Shown here piece by piece: positions 34,644 to 42,791 of a stretch of DNA of 64,000 nucleotides. The DNA lies in NCBI RefSeq assembly GCF_000420305.1, contig NZ_ATUR01000003.1, forward strand, positions 310,001-374,000. The letters are read 5' to 3'. Source of the stretch: Novosphingopyxis baekryungensis DSM 16222. GTDB lineage: Bacteria; Pseudomonadota; Alphaproteobacteria; Sphingomonadales; Sphingomonadaceae. Made by a program: the position numbers and the translations under genes. A model generated the notes under the pieces. It saw only the letters and a program-made list of their open reading frames with translations, was not told where the DNA came from and did no database searches. The first letter of the stretch is position 1, and every line of letters starts with the position of its first letter.

Positions 34644-35576
34644 ATGGCCGCCGCCCAGGAAAAAGCCCCTGACAATGCCGCCGGGTCAATGCGCGACGAT
34701 GCGTCGCACAGTTTCCTGACGCGCAATTCGGATGAAGCGGATATCACGCCCATCATCCGGCGTACGGCCAAGCGGCTGGCCGGGGGGCTGCGCATGGCGC
34801 TGCAGCCGCTGACCAGCGAAAAGCTGAACGTGACCGCAGAACCGCCGCGCACCGAGCTCCAAGCCGACTGGCTGGAAGCCCAGGGCGCATCGATGGGCCT
34901 GGCCTTCTTCCAGCTGCCGCCGATGAAGGGCCGCGCTGCGCTGCGTCTTCCGCATGATTTTATTGCTGCGCTGGTCGACGCCTTTTTCGGCGGATCGATT
35001 GGCCGGAGCAAGAGCAAGAAGAACAGCTATTCCTCCACCGATATGCGCCTGATGCATCGCATCGCCAGCGCGATCGGCCCGCAGCTGGGCGCAGCCTGGG
35101 CGGAGACCGGCCCATTCCGTTGCCTTGCCGCCGGATTGACCGACGATCCGGACGAAATACGCCCGAACGGCGTCAATACGGCCTTCGTCATCCAGCCGTT
35201 CACCCTGTCCTATGCCGGCGATACCAGCTTCAGCATCGAAATCGTCTATCCGGTCGAGATGATCAAATCGGCGCGCGAGGAATGGTCCGTCGTGCCGGAC
35301 GTGGCGACCATCCCGCTGGACCCGCAATGGCATGAGGATCTGGGGGCAGCGTTGAGCGAGGTCTATCTGCCCGTGCGATCGGTGCTGGCACGGCCCACCA
35401 TGACCCTGCCGGAACTGGCCAATCTGAAGCCCGGCGACATCATACCCATCCCGCCTGCCCGCAATCTTCCCCTGATTGTCGGCGATCGGCCCTTCGCACG
35501 CGGCAGCCTTGGCGAGCAAAACGGCCTCGCCGCCTTCCGCATCGACTATATCGAAAAAGGATCAATCCATGAATGA
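34644..35576 (+). CDS. fliM: Flagellar switch protein FliM, lacking the CheY-binding peptide
   Basis: A 310-aa C-ring protein. The middle domain (about 45-240, with ALRLPHDFIAALVDAFFGGSIGR) and the C-terminal FliN-like domain (LPELANLKPGDIIPIPPARNLPLIVGDRPFARGSLG) are clear. The usual N-terminal peptide LSQxEIDALL, where phospho-CheY docks, is not seen: the protein begins MAAAQEKAPDNAAGSMRDD. No upstream room exists for a longer start, since fliL ends 4 bp before. Overlaps fliN by 8 bp. Confidence 0.9.
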   Translation: MAAAQEKAPDNAAGSMRDDASHSFLTRNSDEADITPIIRRTAKRLAGGLRMALQPLTSEKLNVTAEPPRTELQADWLEAQGASMGLAFFQLPPMKGRAALRLPHDFIAALVDAFFGGSIGRSKSKKNSYSSTDMRLMHRIASAIGPQLGAAWAETGPFRCLAAGLTDDPDEIRPNGVNTAFVIQPFTLSYAGDTSFSIEIVYPVEMIKSAREEWSVVPDVATIPLDPQWHEDLGAALSEVYLPVRSVLARPTMTLPELANLKPGDIIPIPPARNLPLIVGDRPFARGSLGEQNGLAAFRIDYIEKGSIHE

Positions 35577-35949
35577 CATGACGGAGGCCCCGAGCATGAG
35601 TGATGCCGCCGGCCTGCAGGACGGCAACGGTGCGGCAAATCCTTGCCGGGCGGACGGCCCCAGCTTTGCCGATCCCAATTCGGATCACTATCGCTTTCTG
35701 GCGGACATTCCGGTGCGGCTGTCGGTCGAAGTCGGCAATGTATCCTTAAAATTGTGTGAAATCATGAACTTGACGGAAGGCTCGGTCGTCGAGCTGGGCC
35801 GCCAGGCGAACGAAATGCTCGATATCAACGTAAATGGCACGCTGGTTGCAAAAGGAGAGGTCGTAACCGTCGACGGCCGTTTCGGCATCCGCGTGGCAGA
35901 GGTTGTCACGAAGAACGTCGGAGGTGCGAGAGTTGAAAGGCGTGCCTAG
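35569..35949 (+). CDS. fliN: Flagellar switch protein FliN
   Basis: A 126-aa SpoA-domain protein. A variable N-terminus leads to DIPVRLSVEVGNVSLKLCEIMNLTEGSVVELGRQANEMLDINVNG and AKGEVVTVDGRFGIRVAEVV, the FliN core. The ATG at 35569 follows AAAGG. It forms the lower C ring with FliM. Its TAG stop overlaps the fliO GTG start. Confidence 0.94.
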   Translation: MNDMTEAPSMSDAAGLQDGNGAANPCRADGPSFADPNSDHYRFLADIPVRLSVEVGNVSLKLCEIMNLTEGSVVELGRQANEMLDINVNGTLVAKGEVVTVDGRFGIRVAEVVTKNVGGARVERRA

Positions 35950-36332
35950 TGACCTATTATATCCTCAAGCTGGTGATCATGCTGCCCCTGATGGTGGCCA
36001 TGATCGTGGGAGCCTTGTGGTTATACCGTAAATATCAGCCGGGAATGGTGCCCGGTGTCCGCCAGCGCGATCTGCGCCTGGTCGAGACGCTGTCGATGGG
36101 CACCTCCGGCAAGCTGGCCGTGGTGGAATTTGGCGGCCAGCGTATTCTGCTCTCCGCCACGCGCGGCAAGATCGAGCAGATCACCGCCCGCGACATGACC
36201 GAGCTGGAACGCCAGGCGTATGCCGCCTTGCCGATGGCCGATGCCGGGGTGAGCGACCACCCCAATCCTTTTTCCGGAATCATGAACAAGGCGCTCGCCG
36301 CGCGTGCCTCGCTCCGCCAGAACCGGAGCTGA
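35949..36332 (+). CDS. fliO: Flagellar export protein FliO
   Basis: A 127-aa protein with a single N-terminal membrane helix ([19 protein letters not shown]) and a small cytoplasmic domain ([37 protein letters not shown]), typical of FliO. It helps assemble the FliP ring. It starts with GTG overlapping fliN. Confidence 0.85.
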   Translation: MTYYILKLVIMLPLMVAMIVGALWLYRKYQPGMVPGVRQRDLRLVETLSMGTSGKLAVVEFGGQRILLSATRGKIEQITARDMTELERQAYAALPMADAGVSDHPNPFSGIMNKALAARASLRQNRS

Positions 36333-36336
36333 GCCG

Positions 36337-37203
36337 ATGACGACCCTTTTGCAACGTCCCGGCGTCCGCGCGCTCCTGAAGCTGCTGCTGACCGCGCTGA
36401 TCCTGCTTCTGCCCGTCGAACTGTCCGCGCAGGCCACAGCCGTGCCCCCGGCGCAGCAGCCCGCCGCCGCCGCGCCGATTACCGCGCCGGCTGCACCATC
36501 CGCCGCGCCGCAGGCACCGGGCGCGTCCGAAGCCCTGACCCGCGCGCTGGACGATGTCTCCGGCGACGGCGCACCGCTGACGCTGTCCCTGCAGATCCTC
36601 ATCCTGATGGGGCTGCTGACGATTTTGCCCAGCCTCGTGCTGATGATGACCAGCTTCACGCGCATCATTATCGTGCTGTCGATCCTTCGCCAGGCGCTGG
36701 GCCTGCAGCAGACACCGCCGAACCAGGTGCTGATCGGGCTGTCGCTGTTCCTGTCGCTGTTCGTGATGGCGCCGTCGATCGAGCAGATCAACAGCCGCGC
36801 GATCGAGCCCTATGGCGCCGATCAGGTCACGCTGGAGCAGGCCGTCTCCGTCTCCGGTGAGGTGTTCCACGCCTTCATGGTGAAGCAGACCCGCCAGACC
36901 GATCTCAAACTGTTCATGGACATCGCCAAGGTGGACGGCGTGGAAAGCCCCGAGGCAATCCCCTTCACCATCCTGCTGCCCGCCTTCGTCACCAGCGAGC
37001 TGAAGACCGCGTTCCAGATCGGCTTCATGATCTTCCTGCCGTTCCTGATCATCGATCTGGTGGTGGCATCCACGCTGATGGCGCTGGGCATGATGATGCT
37101 CTCCCCCACCATCATCTCGATGCCGTTCAAACTCCTTCTCTTCGTCCTCGTCGACGGCTGGGCCCTCACCATGGGTTCGCTTGCCGGCTCCTTTGTCAGC
37201 TGA
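36337..37203 (+). CDS. fliP: Flagellar export gate protein FliP
   Basis: A 288-aa gate protein with a cleavable signal peptide (to about LSAQA) and four membrane helices. Family strings: [40 protein letters not shown] and [48 protein letters not shown], the FliP signatures. The ATG at 36337 has a GGAG ribosome site. It forms the FliPQR channel. Confidence 0.95.
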   Translation: MTTLLQRPGVRALLKLLLTALILLLPVELSAQATAVPPAQQPAAAAPITAPAAPSAAPQAPGASEALTRALDDVSGDGAPLTLSLQILILMGLLTILPSLVLMMTSFTRIIIVLSILRQALGLQQTPPNQVLIGLSLFLSLFVMAPSIEQINSRAIEPYGADQVTLEQAVSVSGEVFHAFMVKQTRQTDLKLFMDIAKVDGVESPEAIPFTILLPAFVTSELKTAFQIGFMIFLPFLIIDLVVASTLMALGMMMLSPTIISMPFKLLLFVLVDGWALTMGSLAGSFVS

Positions 37204-37211
37204 GGCCCTTC

Positions 37212-37484
37212 ATGGAACAGACAGATTATGTCATCGGTATTGCGCAGCAGACGCTCTGGATCACCGCGCTCGCGGCGGCTCCGCTGCTGATCCCTGCGCT
37301 CGCCATCGGCATCCTGCTGGGCATGGTGCAGGCCGCCACCTCGATCAACGAGGCAACGCTCAGCTTCGTGCCCAAGCTGATCGTGGTCGGTGCGATGCTG
37401 GCGCTGTTCGGCGGGTCGATCCTCTATCTGATCGCCGATTTTACCATCGAAACCTTCAATCGCATTCCGGAACTGCTGGTCTGA
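37212..37484 (+). CDS. fliQ: Flagellar export gate protein FliQ
   Basis: A 90-aa protein with two membrane helices and the FliQ signature LIPALAIGILLGMVQAATSINEATLSFVPKLIVV. It is 8 bp after fliP and is the small subunit of the FliPQR channel. Confidence 0.95.
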   Translation: MEQTDYVIGIAQQTLWITALAAAPLLIPALAIGILLGMVQAATSINEATLSFVPKLIVVGAMLALFGGSILYLIADFTIETFNRIPELLV

Positions 37485-37521
37485 TGATGACTGCCGTCCC
37501 ATCAGGCGCGGAGCCACGGCC

Positions 37522-38304
37522 ATGATGTCGCCCGCCTTTGCCGGGGCGGAGGACCAGCTGTGGCAATGGGTCATGGCGATGATCCGGCCGGGGGCTGCAA
37601 TGATGGCCGCGCCCTTTTTCGGCGCGGCGCAGGTGCCGCGGCAGGTGCGCATCATCCTGGCGCTGATGATCGGTCTGGCCGCCACCGGCCCGGCCAATAT
37701 CACCATGCCTGCCGAAACATTGGCAAGCTTTGCCGGCTTCATGTTCCTGGCGGGCGAAGTGGTGGTGGGCGTGGCCATGGGCTTTGCCCTGCAGATCGGC
37801 TTTTCCGCCGTGTTCGTGGCCGGTGAGACGCTCAGCAACGCCATGGGGCTGGGTTTTGCCTCCATGAACAACCCGCAAATGGGCGGCTCGACCCCGGTGG
37901 TCGGCCAGTTCCTGTCGATCATCGCCACGCTTTTGCTGCTGGCGATGGACGGGCATCTCATGCTCATCGCCATCATCGTCGACAGTTACCGCACCTTGCC
38001 GCCGGGCGATGCCTTTCCCAGCCTGATCGCGATCGACAATCTGGTCCAGTTTGGCGGATCGCTGTTTTCTCTGGGCCTGCTCATTGCCATGCCGGTCGGC
38101 GCGTCTTTGATCCTGATCCAGATCGTCATGGCCATGCTGGCCCGCTCCGCCCCTGCCCTCAACCTGTTTGCCGTCGGCCTGCCGGTCGCGCTGCTGTCCG
38201 GCCTGGTGTTGCTGGCGATGGCCGCGCCGATCATGGCGGACGGCATCATGAATGCGATGGGCGACGGGCTGGAACAATCGCGCATGATCGCGGCGGGAGG
38301 TTAG
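37522..38304 (+). CDS. fliR: Flagellar export gate protein FliR
   Basis: A 260-aa, multi-helix membrane protein with FliR features (RPGAAMMAAPFFGAAQVPRQVRIILALMIG and FVAGETLSNAMGLGFASMNNP). The first of two adjacent ATG codons is used. It completes the FliPQR export channel, and flhB follows 3 bp later. Confidence 0.93.
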   Translation: MMSPAFAGAEDQLWQWVMAMIRPGAAMMAAPFFGAAQVPRQVRIILALMIGLAATGPANITMPAETLASFAGFMFLAGEVVVGVAMGFALQIGFSAVFVAGETLSNAMGLGFASMNNPQMGGSTPVVGQFLSIIATLLLLAMDGHLMLIAIIVDSYRTLPPGDAFPSLIAIDNLVQFGGSLFSLGLLIAMPVGASLILIQIVMAMLARSAPALNLFAVGLPVALLSGLVLLAMAAPIMADGIMNAMGDGLEQSRMIAAGG

Positions 38305-38307
38305 CGC

Positions 38308-39450
38308 ATGGCCGACTCTCCCTCAGGTGGCGGTGAAAAAACCGAAGATCCTACCGACAAAAGGCTGAAGGACAGCGCCAAGAAAGGCGATGTCCTGCAG
38401 TCCAAGGAACTGGGCGTGGCGCTGATCATGATTGGCGGCGCGGCCATGTTTGCGCTCTTCGGCGGCCAGCTGGTGGAGGCCAGCTCCGCGGTCGTGCGCT
38501 CTGGCCTGATGATCGAGCAGCAGGATCTGGAAAGCTTCGACATGGCGGACCGCACCATGAAGCTGCTGGCGCCGCTGGTGCTTCCCTTCGGCGCGCTGGC
38601 GGCGCTGCTGATGGCGCTGGCGGTCGGCACCCCGGCGCTGCTGGGGTCGCTCGGCTTCCGCTGGCAGGCGATCAGCGTGAAGCCCAACAAGATGAACCCG
38701 GCATCCGGGCTGAAGCGCATGTTCGGCACCCATGCGCTGATCGAGCTGGGCAAGGCGCTGGCCAAGGTCGTCGTCATGGGCGTGGTCGGCGTCATGCTCA
38801 TCATGTCGTCCATCGGCGATATGGTGCAGCTTGGGCTGGGCGATATCCGCAGCAGCATCGGCGCGTTCGGCAGCCTGTTCATCTACACCCTGATGGCGAT
38901 GGCCGCCTGTCTGGTGTTCATCGCCATGATCGACGTGCCCGCCCAGATGTTTCAGCGCACCAAGAAACTGCGCATGACCAAGCAGGAAGTGAAGGACGAG
39001 CACAAGGAGAGCGAAGGCTCGCCCGAAGTGAAGCAGGCCATCCGGCAACGCCAGCATGAGATGATGAGCGGATCGGCCCGCGCGGCGGTGGAAGACGCCA
39101 CCGTGCTGCTGGTCAACCCGACCCATTTCGCCGTGGCGCTGCGCTATGATCAGGCGCGCGACGCGGCGCCCGTGGTGCTTTATCGCGGACGGGGCGAGCT
39201 GGCGCTGATCATGCGCGAGCTGGCCGATGAGGCCAAGGTGCCGATCCTGCATTATCCTGAGCTCACGCGCGCCATCTACTACACGTCCAAGGCCAATCAG
39301 CTGGTGGACGAGCGGCTGTACATGGCCGTGGCCGCCCTCCTCGCCTTCCTCTTCCGGCTGGATGCCGAGCTGACGGCAAGGACCGAACGGCCCGACATCG
39401 ATGTGCCGGACGATCTCAAATTCGACGCCGATGGGCGGCTTTCGCCCTAA
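38308..39450 (+). CDS. flhB: Flagellar export switch protein FlhB
   Basis: A 380-aa export gate protein of normal length. The N-terminus has the typical EKTEDPTDKRLKDSAKKGDVLQSKEL, followed by four membrane helices. The autocleavage motif NPTH is at Asn270 (VLLVNPTHFAVAL), so substrate switching should work. The last codon (TAA) is also the first part of the fliD FliA-type promoter. Confidence 0.95.
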   Translation: MADSPSGGGEKTEDPTDKRLKDSAKKGDVLQSKELGVALIMIGGAAMFALFGGQLVEASSAVVRSGLMIEQQDLESFDMADRTMKLLAPLVLPFGALAALLMALAVGTPALLGSLGFRWQAISVKPNKMNPASGLKRMFGTHALIELGKALAKVVVMGVVGVMLIMSSIGDMVQLGLGDIRSSIGAFGSLFIYTLMAMAACLVFIAMIDVPAQMFQRTKKLRMTKQEVKDEHKESEGSPEVKQAIRQRQHEMMSGSARAAVEDATVLLVNPTHFAVALRYDQARDAAPVVLYRGRGELALIMRELADEAKVPILHYPELTRAIYYTSKANQLVDERLYMAVAALLAFLFRLDAELTARTERPDIDVPDDLKFDADGRLSP

Positions 39451-39474
39451 AGTTTTCACAGCCATCGCCGTTAC
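39448..39474 (+). promoter_or_regulatory. FliA-type promoter of fliD-fliS
   Basis: TAAAGTTT, 11 bases, GCCGTTAC, 21 bp before the fliD ATG. It is the best match in the window to the FliA consensus TAAAGTTT/GCCG(A/T)TA. Its first three bases are the flhB stop codon. Confidence 0.85.
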
Positions 39475-39495
39475 AGATTTCAAGAAAGGGCGTTC

Positions 39496-40890
39496 ATGCT
39501 ATCCAGTATTTCCAATCTCGTCAGCGGCCAGTCGGGGGTGAATTCCGCCCAGCTGGTCAATGATCTCGTGGCGGCCACGCGCCAGCCGCGCGAGGCTGTG
39601 ATCAGTCAGAAGGAACAGCTCAACAGCGCCCGGATATCCGCTTTGGGTTCGGCATCATCGTCCCTGAAGACCTTTTCAGAGGCGCTGAGCACCATTCTCG
39701 ATGGTCGCCGCTTTACCGGCAATCTGGTGTCGAGCGACGGCGGCGTGGCGTCGGCCAGCTTCATCGATGGCAAGACCCCCAAGGGCCTGCCCGTATCGGT
39801 AGATGTGAAACAGCTAGCGTCCGAACAGCGCGTCATTTCCCGCAACTATGCCACCGGGCAAGCGGCAGTGGGCGAAGGCACGCTGACGATGCAGACCAGC
39901 AGCGGCAGCTTCGATGTGACCATTGATGCCAGCAACAACACGCTGGCCGGCCTGCGCGATGCCATCAATGATGCCGATGCCGGCGTGACCGCCAAGATCC
40001 TGGTTGATAGCCGCGGCGCGCGGCTGGTCGTGTCCGGCAATGAAGGCGCGGACCAGAGCTTTACGATGAGCGCATCGACCACCGGCGCCGGCACGCTGGC
40101 GGATTTCACCTATCCGCAAAGTGGCGGCACGGGCATGTCGGTGGTGGCTGAAGCGACCAACAGCATCATCATTGTCGACGGTGTGGAGCTGATCAACAAT
40201 TCCAACTCGATCGAAGATGGGATCGAGGGCGTGCGGCTGAACCTTCTGGCCGCCAAGCCCGGCGAGCCGATCACCATTTCCAGCGACAAACCCGTCGCCA
40301 CCACGCGCGACCTCGTGACCGAATTCATCGATGCGTTCAACACTCTCAAAAAGGGTCTGAACAGCGCCACTGCGCCCGGCGTGGATGGCGATAGCGGTGG
40401 CCCGCTGGCCGGCAATCGCGCCATTCGCGATATGGCCCGCCGTCTTGGCCAGATGAGCAGTACTTCTTTGTCCACCGATGGCCCCTTCCGCACCCTGGCC
40501 GATATCGGCGTGCGGACGGAGCGCGATGGCACGCTGAGCCTGAACAGTGCCCAATTCGACAAGGCGATCGCGGCGGATCCGGAAGCGGTTGCCGCCATGC
40601 TCGATCCGCTGGAACCTGACGCCGAACACCCCGGCCTTGCCGGCGTGCTCGACGAGGTGAAAACGGCGCTGGAGGACAAGAACAGCCCGCTGACCTTGGC
40701 CAAGGCCCGCTTCGACCAGGTGTCCAAAAGCCTTGCCGAAATGCGCGAGAAACTGAGCGACGATATCGATCGCTACCGCGCCAATCTGCAGCAGACTTTC
40801 GGCAATATGGATCAGCAGCTCGCGATCCTGCGACAGACGCAGCAATATGTCGAGCAGCAGACCAAGATCTGGAACAACACCAACGATTAA
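39496..40890 (+). CDS. fliD: Filament cap protein FliD
   Basis: A 464-aa HAP2. The N-terminal domain starts with SNLVSGQSGVNSAQLVNDLVAATRQPREAVISQKEQLNSARISALGSASSSLKTF, a FliD pattern, and the C-terminal coiled coil has EKLSDDIDRYRANLQQTFGNMDQQLAILRQTQQYVEQQ. It caps the filament and adds flagellin. First gene of a FliA-dependent unit with fliS. Confidence 0.93.
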   Translation: MLSSISNLVSGQSGVNSAQLVNDLVAATRQPREAVISQKEQLNSARISALGSASSSLKTFSEALSTILDGRRFTGNLVSSDGGVASASFIDGKTPKGLPVSVDVKQLASEQRVISRNYATGQAAVGEGTLTMQTSSGSFDVTIDASNNTLAGLRDAINDADAGVTAKILVDSRGARLVVSGNEGADQSFTMSASTTGAGTLADFTYPQSGGTGMSVVAEATNSIIIVDGVELINNSNSIEDGIEGVRLNLLAAKPGEPITISSDKPVATTRDLVTEFIDAFNTLKKGLNSATAPGVDGDSGGPLAGNRAIRDMARRLGQMSSTSLSTDGPFRTLADIGVRTERDGTLSLNSAQFDKAIAADPEAVAAMLDPLEPDAEHPGLAGVLDEVKTALEDKNSPLTLAKARFDQVSKSLAEMREKLSDDIDRYRANLQQTFGNMDQQLAILRQTQQYVEQQTKIWNNTND

Positions 40891-40912
40891 TCCGTCGACA
40901 GGAAAACGACCA

Positions 40913-41305
40913 ATGTACTACGCACCCAATCGCGCCATGGCCCAGAGTTATGGCAATGTTGACAAGAACAGCCGGATCGCCGCCGCCAATGCGCATGAGC
41001 TGGTCGAGATCATGTTCGAACAGCTTCTGCTGCGCATCGACCGGGCGCTGAAATGCCTGGAGCGCGGGGACATGCCCGCCATGTTCCAGTCACGCGCCCG
41101 TGCCTCCGATATTCTGAATGCCTTGGAAGAGAGCCTGGACTTCGACCGTGGCGGCGAAATTGCGACCACGCTGGCCGTGGTTTACCGCGAGGCTTCCAAC
41201 CGTCTGAACGCCGCACAGGGCGCGGAAACCGAGCCGATGCTGCGCGGCGCACGCGAAATCATCTCGGAAATATCCGACGCATGGACCCAGATCGGGCGCA
41301 AATAA
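40913..41305 (+). CDS. fliS: Flagellin export chaperone FliS
   Basis: A 130-aa helical chaperone: MAQSYGNVDKNSRIAAANAHELVEIMFEQLLLRIDRALKCLERGD at the N-terminus and LAVVYREASNRLNAAQGAETEPMLRGAREIISEISDAW later, as in FliS. The ATG at 40913 follows an AGGAAAA ribosome site 22 bp after fliD. It keeps flagellin unpolymerised before export. Confidence 0.92.
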   Translation: MYYAPNRAMAQSYGNVDKNSRIAAANAHELVEIMFEQLLLRIDRALKCLERGDMPAMFQSRARASDILNALEESLDFDRGGEIATTLAVVYREASNRLNAAQGAETEPMLRGAREIISEISDAWTQIGRK

Positions 41306-41315
41306 GATAGGGGTC

Positions 41316-41344
41316 GGTGGTCCGGCGGCGTTCGCCGGACCACC
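41316..41344. terminator. Perfect 12-bp inverted repeat between convergent fliS and activator 2
   Basis: GGTGGTCCGGCG, five bases, CGCCGGACCACC. It lies 11 bp after the fliS stop and 46 bp after the end of the opposing activator gene. There is no T run, so intrinsic termination is uncertain, but the position suits a shared transcription end. Confidence 0.5.
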
Positions 41345-41390
41345 ATGACCGGCCTGACTAGCTTGTAATCAGAGCGTGATCAGCAAGACA

Positions 41391-42422
41391 TCAGGCGGCC
41401 TGTCGATCGTCGCGGGTAATCCCGTGGCGGCGCATTTTCTCGACAAAAGTGGTGCGCTGCAGATCGACCAGCCGGGCGGCCTTGGCGATAACGCCGCCGC
41501 ATTCGACCAACGCCTCAATCATGAGGCGGCGCTCTTCGTCCTGCAGATGGCTCTGCAGGGAGAAACCGTCGGTAAAGCGGACCGGCGAATCGCCTGAATT
41601 GTCCTGTGCGATATCGTCCAGATCGGTCATCTCGGCATGCATCGATCCCACGCTGCGCTCGGTCAGCAGCAGTTCGGCCTCTTCCCTGCCGATCGTTTGG
41701 CCGGGAAAGAAAATCGTCGCACGCTCGATCACATTGCGCAGTTCGCGCACATTGCCCGGCCAGCTGTAGCGCGCCAGCCGCGCCACCGCTTCGTCGCTGA
41801 TGGTCGGACGTGCGCCGTGGTCCTCGCTCTGGTTCAGGAAATGCTCGGCAAGCGCGGCAACATCTTCCGGGCGCTCCGCCAGCGACGGGATGCAAATGGG
41901 AATGACGCAGAGCCGATAGAAAAGATCTTCGCGAAAATCGCCTGCGGCAATCTGCTTTTGCAGATCGCGGTTGGTCGCGGCGATGATGCGTACATTGACG
42001 GGGATCTGCTTCTTGCCGCCGACGCGGCGGATCGCGCGTTCTTCGATCACGCGCAGCAACTTGACCTGGAGGGACAGCGGCATTTCGCCCACTTCGTCCA
42101 GAAACAGCGTGCCGCCCTCGGCCTGCTCGAACAGGCCGATATGGCGGCCGGAGGCCCCGGTGAAGCTGCCGCCCTCATGGCCGAACAGTTCGGATTCGAT
42201 CAGTTCGGTCGGAATGGCGCCGCTGTTGATGGCGATGAACGGCCCGTCGGCGCGTTTGGAAGCGCGATGGATGGCGTTGGCCACCACTTCCTTGCCGCAG
42301 CCGGATGGGCCGGTGATGAGCACCGAGGCCATGGCGTTGATGGAAAACCGGATCATGGTGCGGACAGATGCGATCGCATCGCTGGAACCAACCACCATTT
42401 CGGAAATCATCTTCGTTGACAT
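41391..42422 (-). CDS. Sigma54-dependent activator 2 without receiver domain
   Basis: A 343-aa AAA+ activator. It starts almost directly with the AAA+ domain: Walker A GPSGCGKE (38-45), contact loop GSFTGA (85-90, Ser replaces the usual Ala), [23 protein letters not shown], and [19 protein letters not shown]-terminal Fis-type HTH ([26 protein letters not shown]) follows. There is no receiver, GAF or PAS domain, so activity is probably controlled by amount or by a partner. The ATG at 42422 is preferred over an upstream start at 42491. A CGGCAA/TTGCCG cluster lies upstream. Likely a flagellar regulator related to FlbD. Confidence 0.85.
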   Translation of the reverse strand: MSTKMISEMVVGSSDAIASVRTMIRFSINAMASVLITGPSGCGKEVVANAIHRASKRADGPFIAINSGAIPTELIESELFGHEGGSFTGASGRHIGLFEQAEGGTLFLDEVGEMPLSLQVKLLRVIEERAIRRVGGKKQIPVNVRIIAATNRDLQKQIAAGDFREDLFYRLCVIPICIPSLAERPEDVAALAEHFLNQSEDHGARPTISDEAVARLARYSWPGNVRELRNVIERATIFFPGQTIGREEAELLLTERSVGSMHAEMTDLDDIAQDNSGDSPVRFTDGFSLQSHLQDEERRLMIEALVECGGVIAKAARLVDLQRTTFVEKMRRHGITRDDRQAA

Positions 42423-42550
42423 GCATACCCCGTTTATCAAATCGCCACCGCCCCAAGGTCGAAAGCGAAGCGGCGTGACGGCTGCCTGCACTTTCGATGC
42501 CCCTTCTTGCGGGCAAGATGGTTAACAAAATCTTGAGATCCCCTTGAGGG

Positions 42551-42588
42551 CGGAAAATTTTTGCCGCCCCGGCAACGCTAAATTGCCG
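42551..42588. promoter_or_regulatory. CGGCAA/TTGCCG operator cluster upstream of activator 2
   Basis: CGGAAA-ATTT-TTGCCG (42551-42566) is one base from the element at 16750-16765 with the same spacer. It is followed by CGGCAA (42570-42575) and TTGCCG (42583-42588); TTGCCG-CCC-CGGCAA also forms an inverted repeat. It starts about 130 bp upstream of the activator ATG, suggesting autoregulation. Confidence 0.55.
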
Positions 42589-42652
42589 CTAATTCACTCA
42601 TGACGAGGTGTTTTTAACCGCGCGGCCCCATCCAATCGATTACCGAAGAAAG

Positions 42653-42679
42653 TTAATGCGGGGGCAAAGCATCCGTTAA
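42653..42679 (+). promoter_or_regulatory. Possible FliA-like promoter before the oxidoreductase
   Basis: TTAATGCG, 11 bases, TCCGTTAA. The -10 half is identical to that of the motA promoter and the spacing fits, but the -35 half is weak and the start codon is 112 bp away. Confidence 0.28.
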
Positions 42680-42791
42680 GCTGCCCATCCGTCCCGTGCG
42701 GCAAGAGGCCGCTGCGAACGCGCTGCATGTTGCGTTCTGCCTGCCGCCTGCCCAAATGCTGGTCTTCATACCCAATAAAGGAGACGATTGC

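Larger units (their letters stand above)
42423..42791. other. Divergent regulatory region between activator 2 and the oxidoreductase
   Basis: These 369 bp hold no gene. Seen in order: a GC-rich leader for the activator, ttaacaaaatcttgag, the CGGCAA/TTGCCG cluster (42551-42588), a possible FliA-like promoter facing the oxidoreductase (42653-42679), and the AAGGAG ribosome site of the oxidoreductase. Confidence 0.6.
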
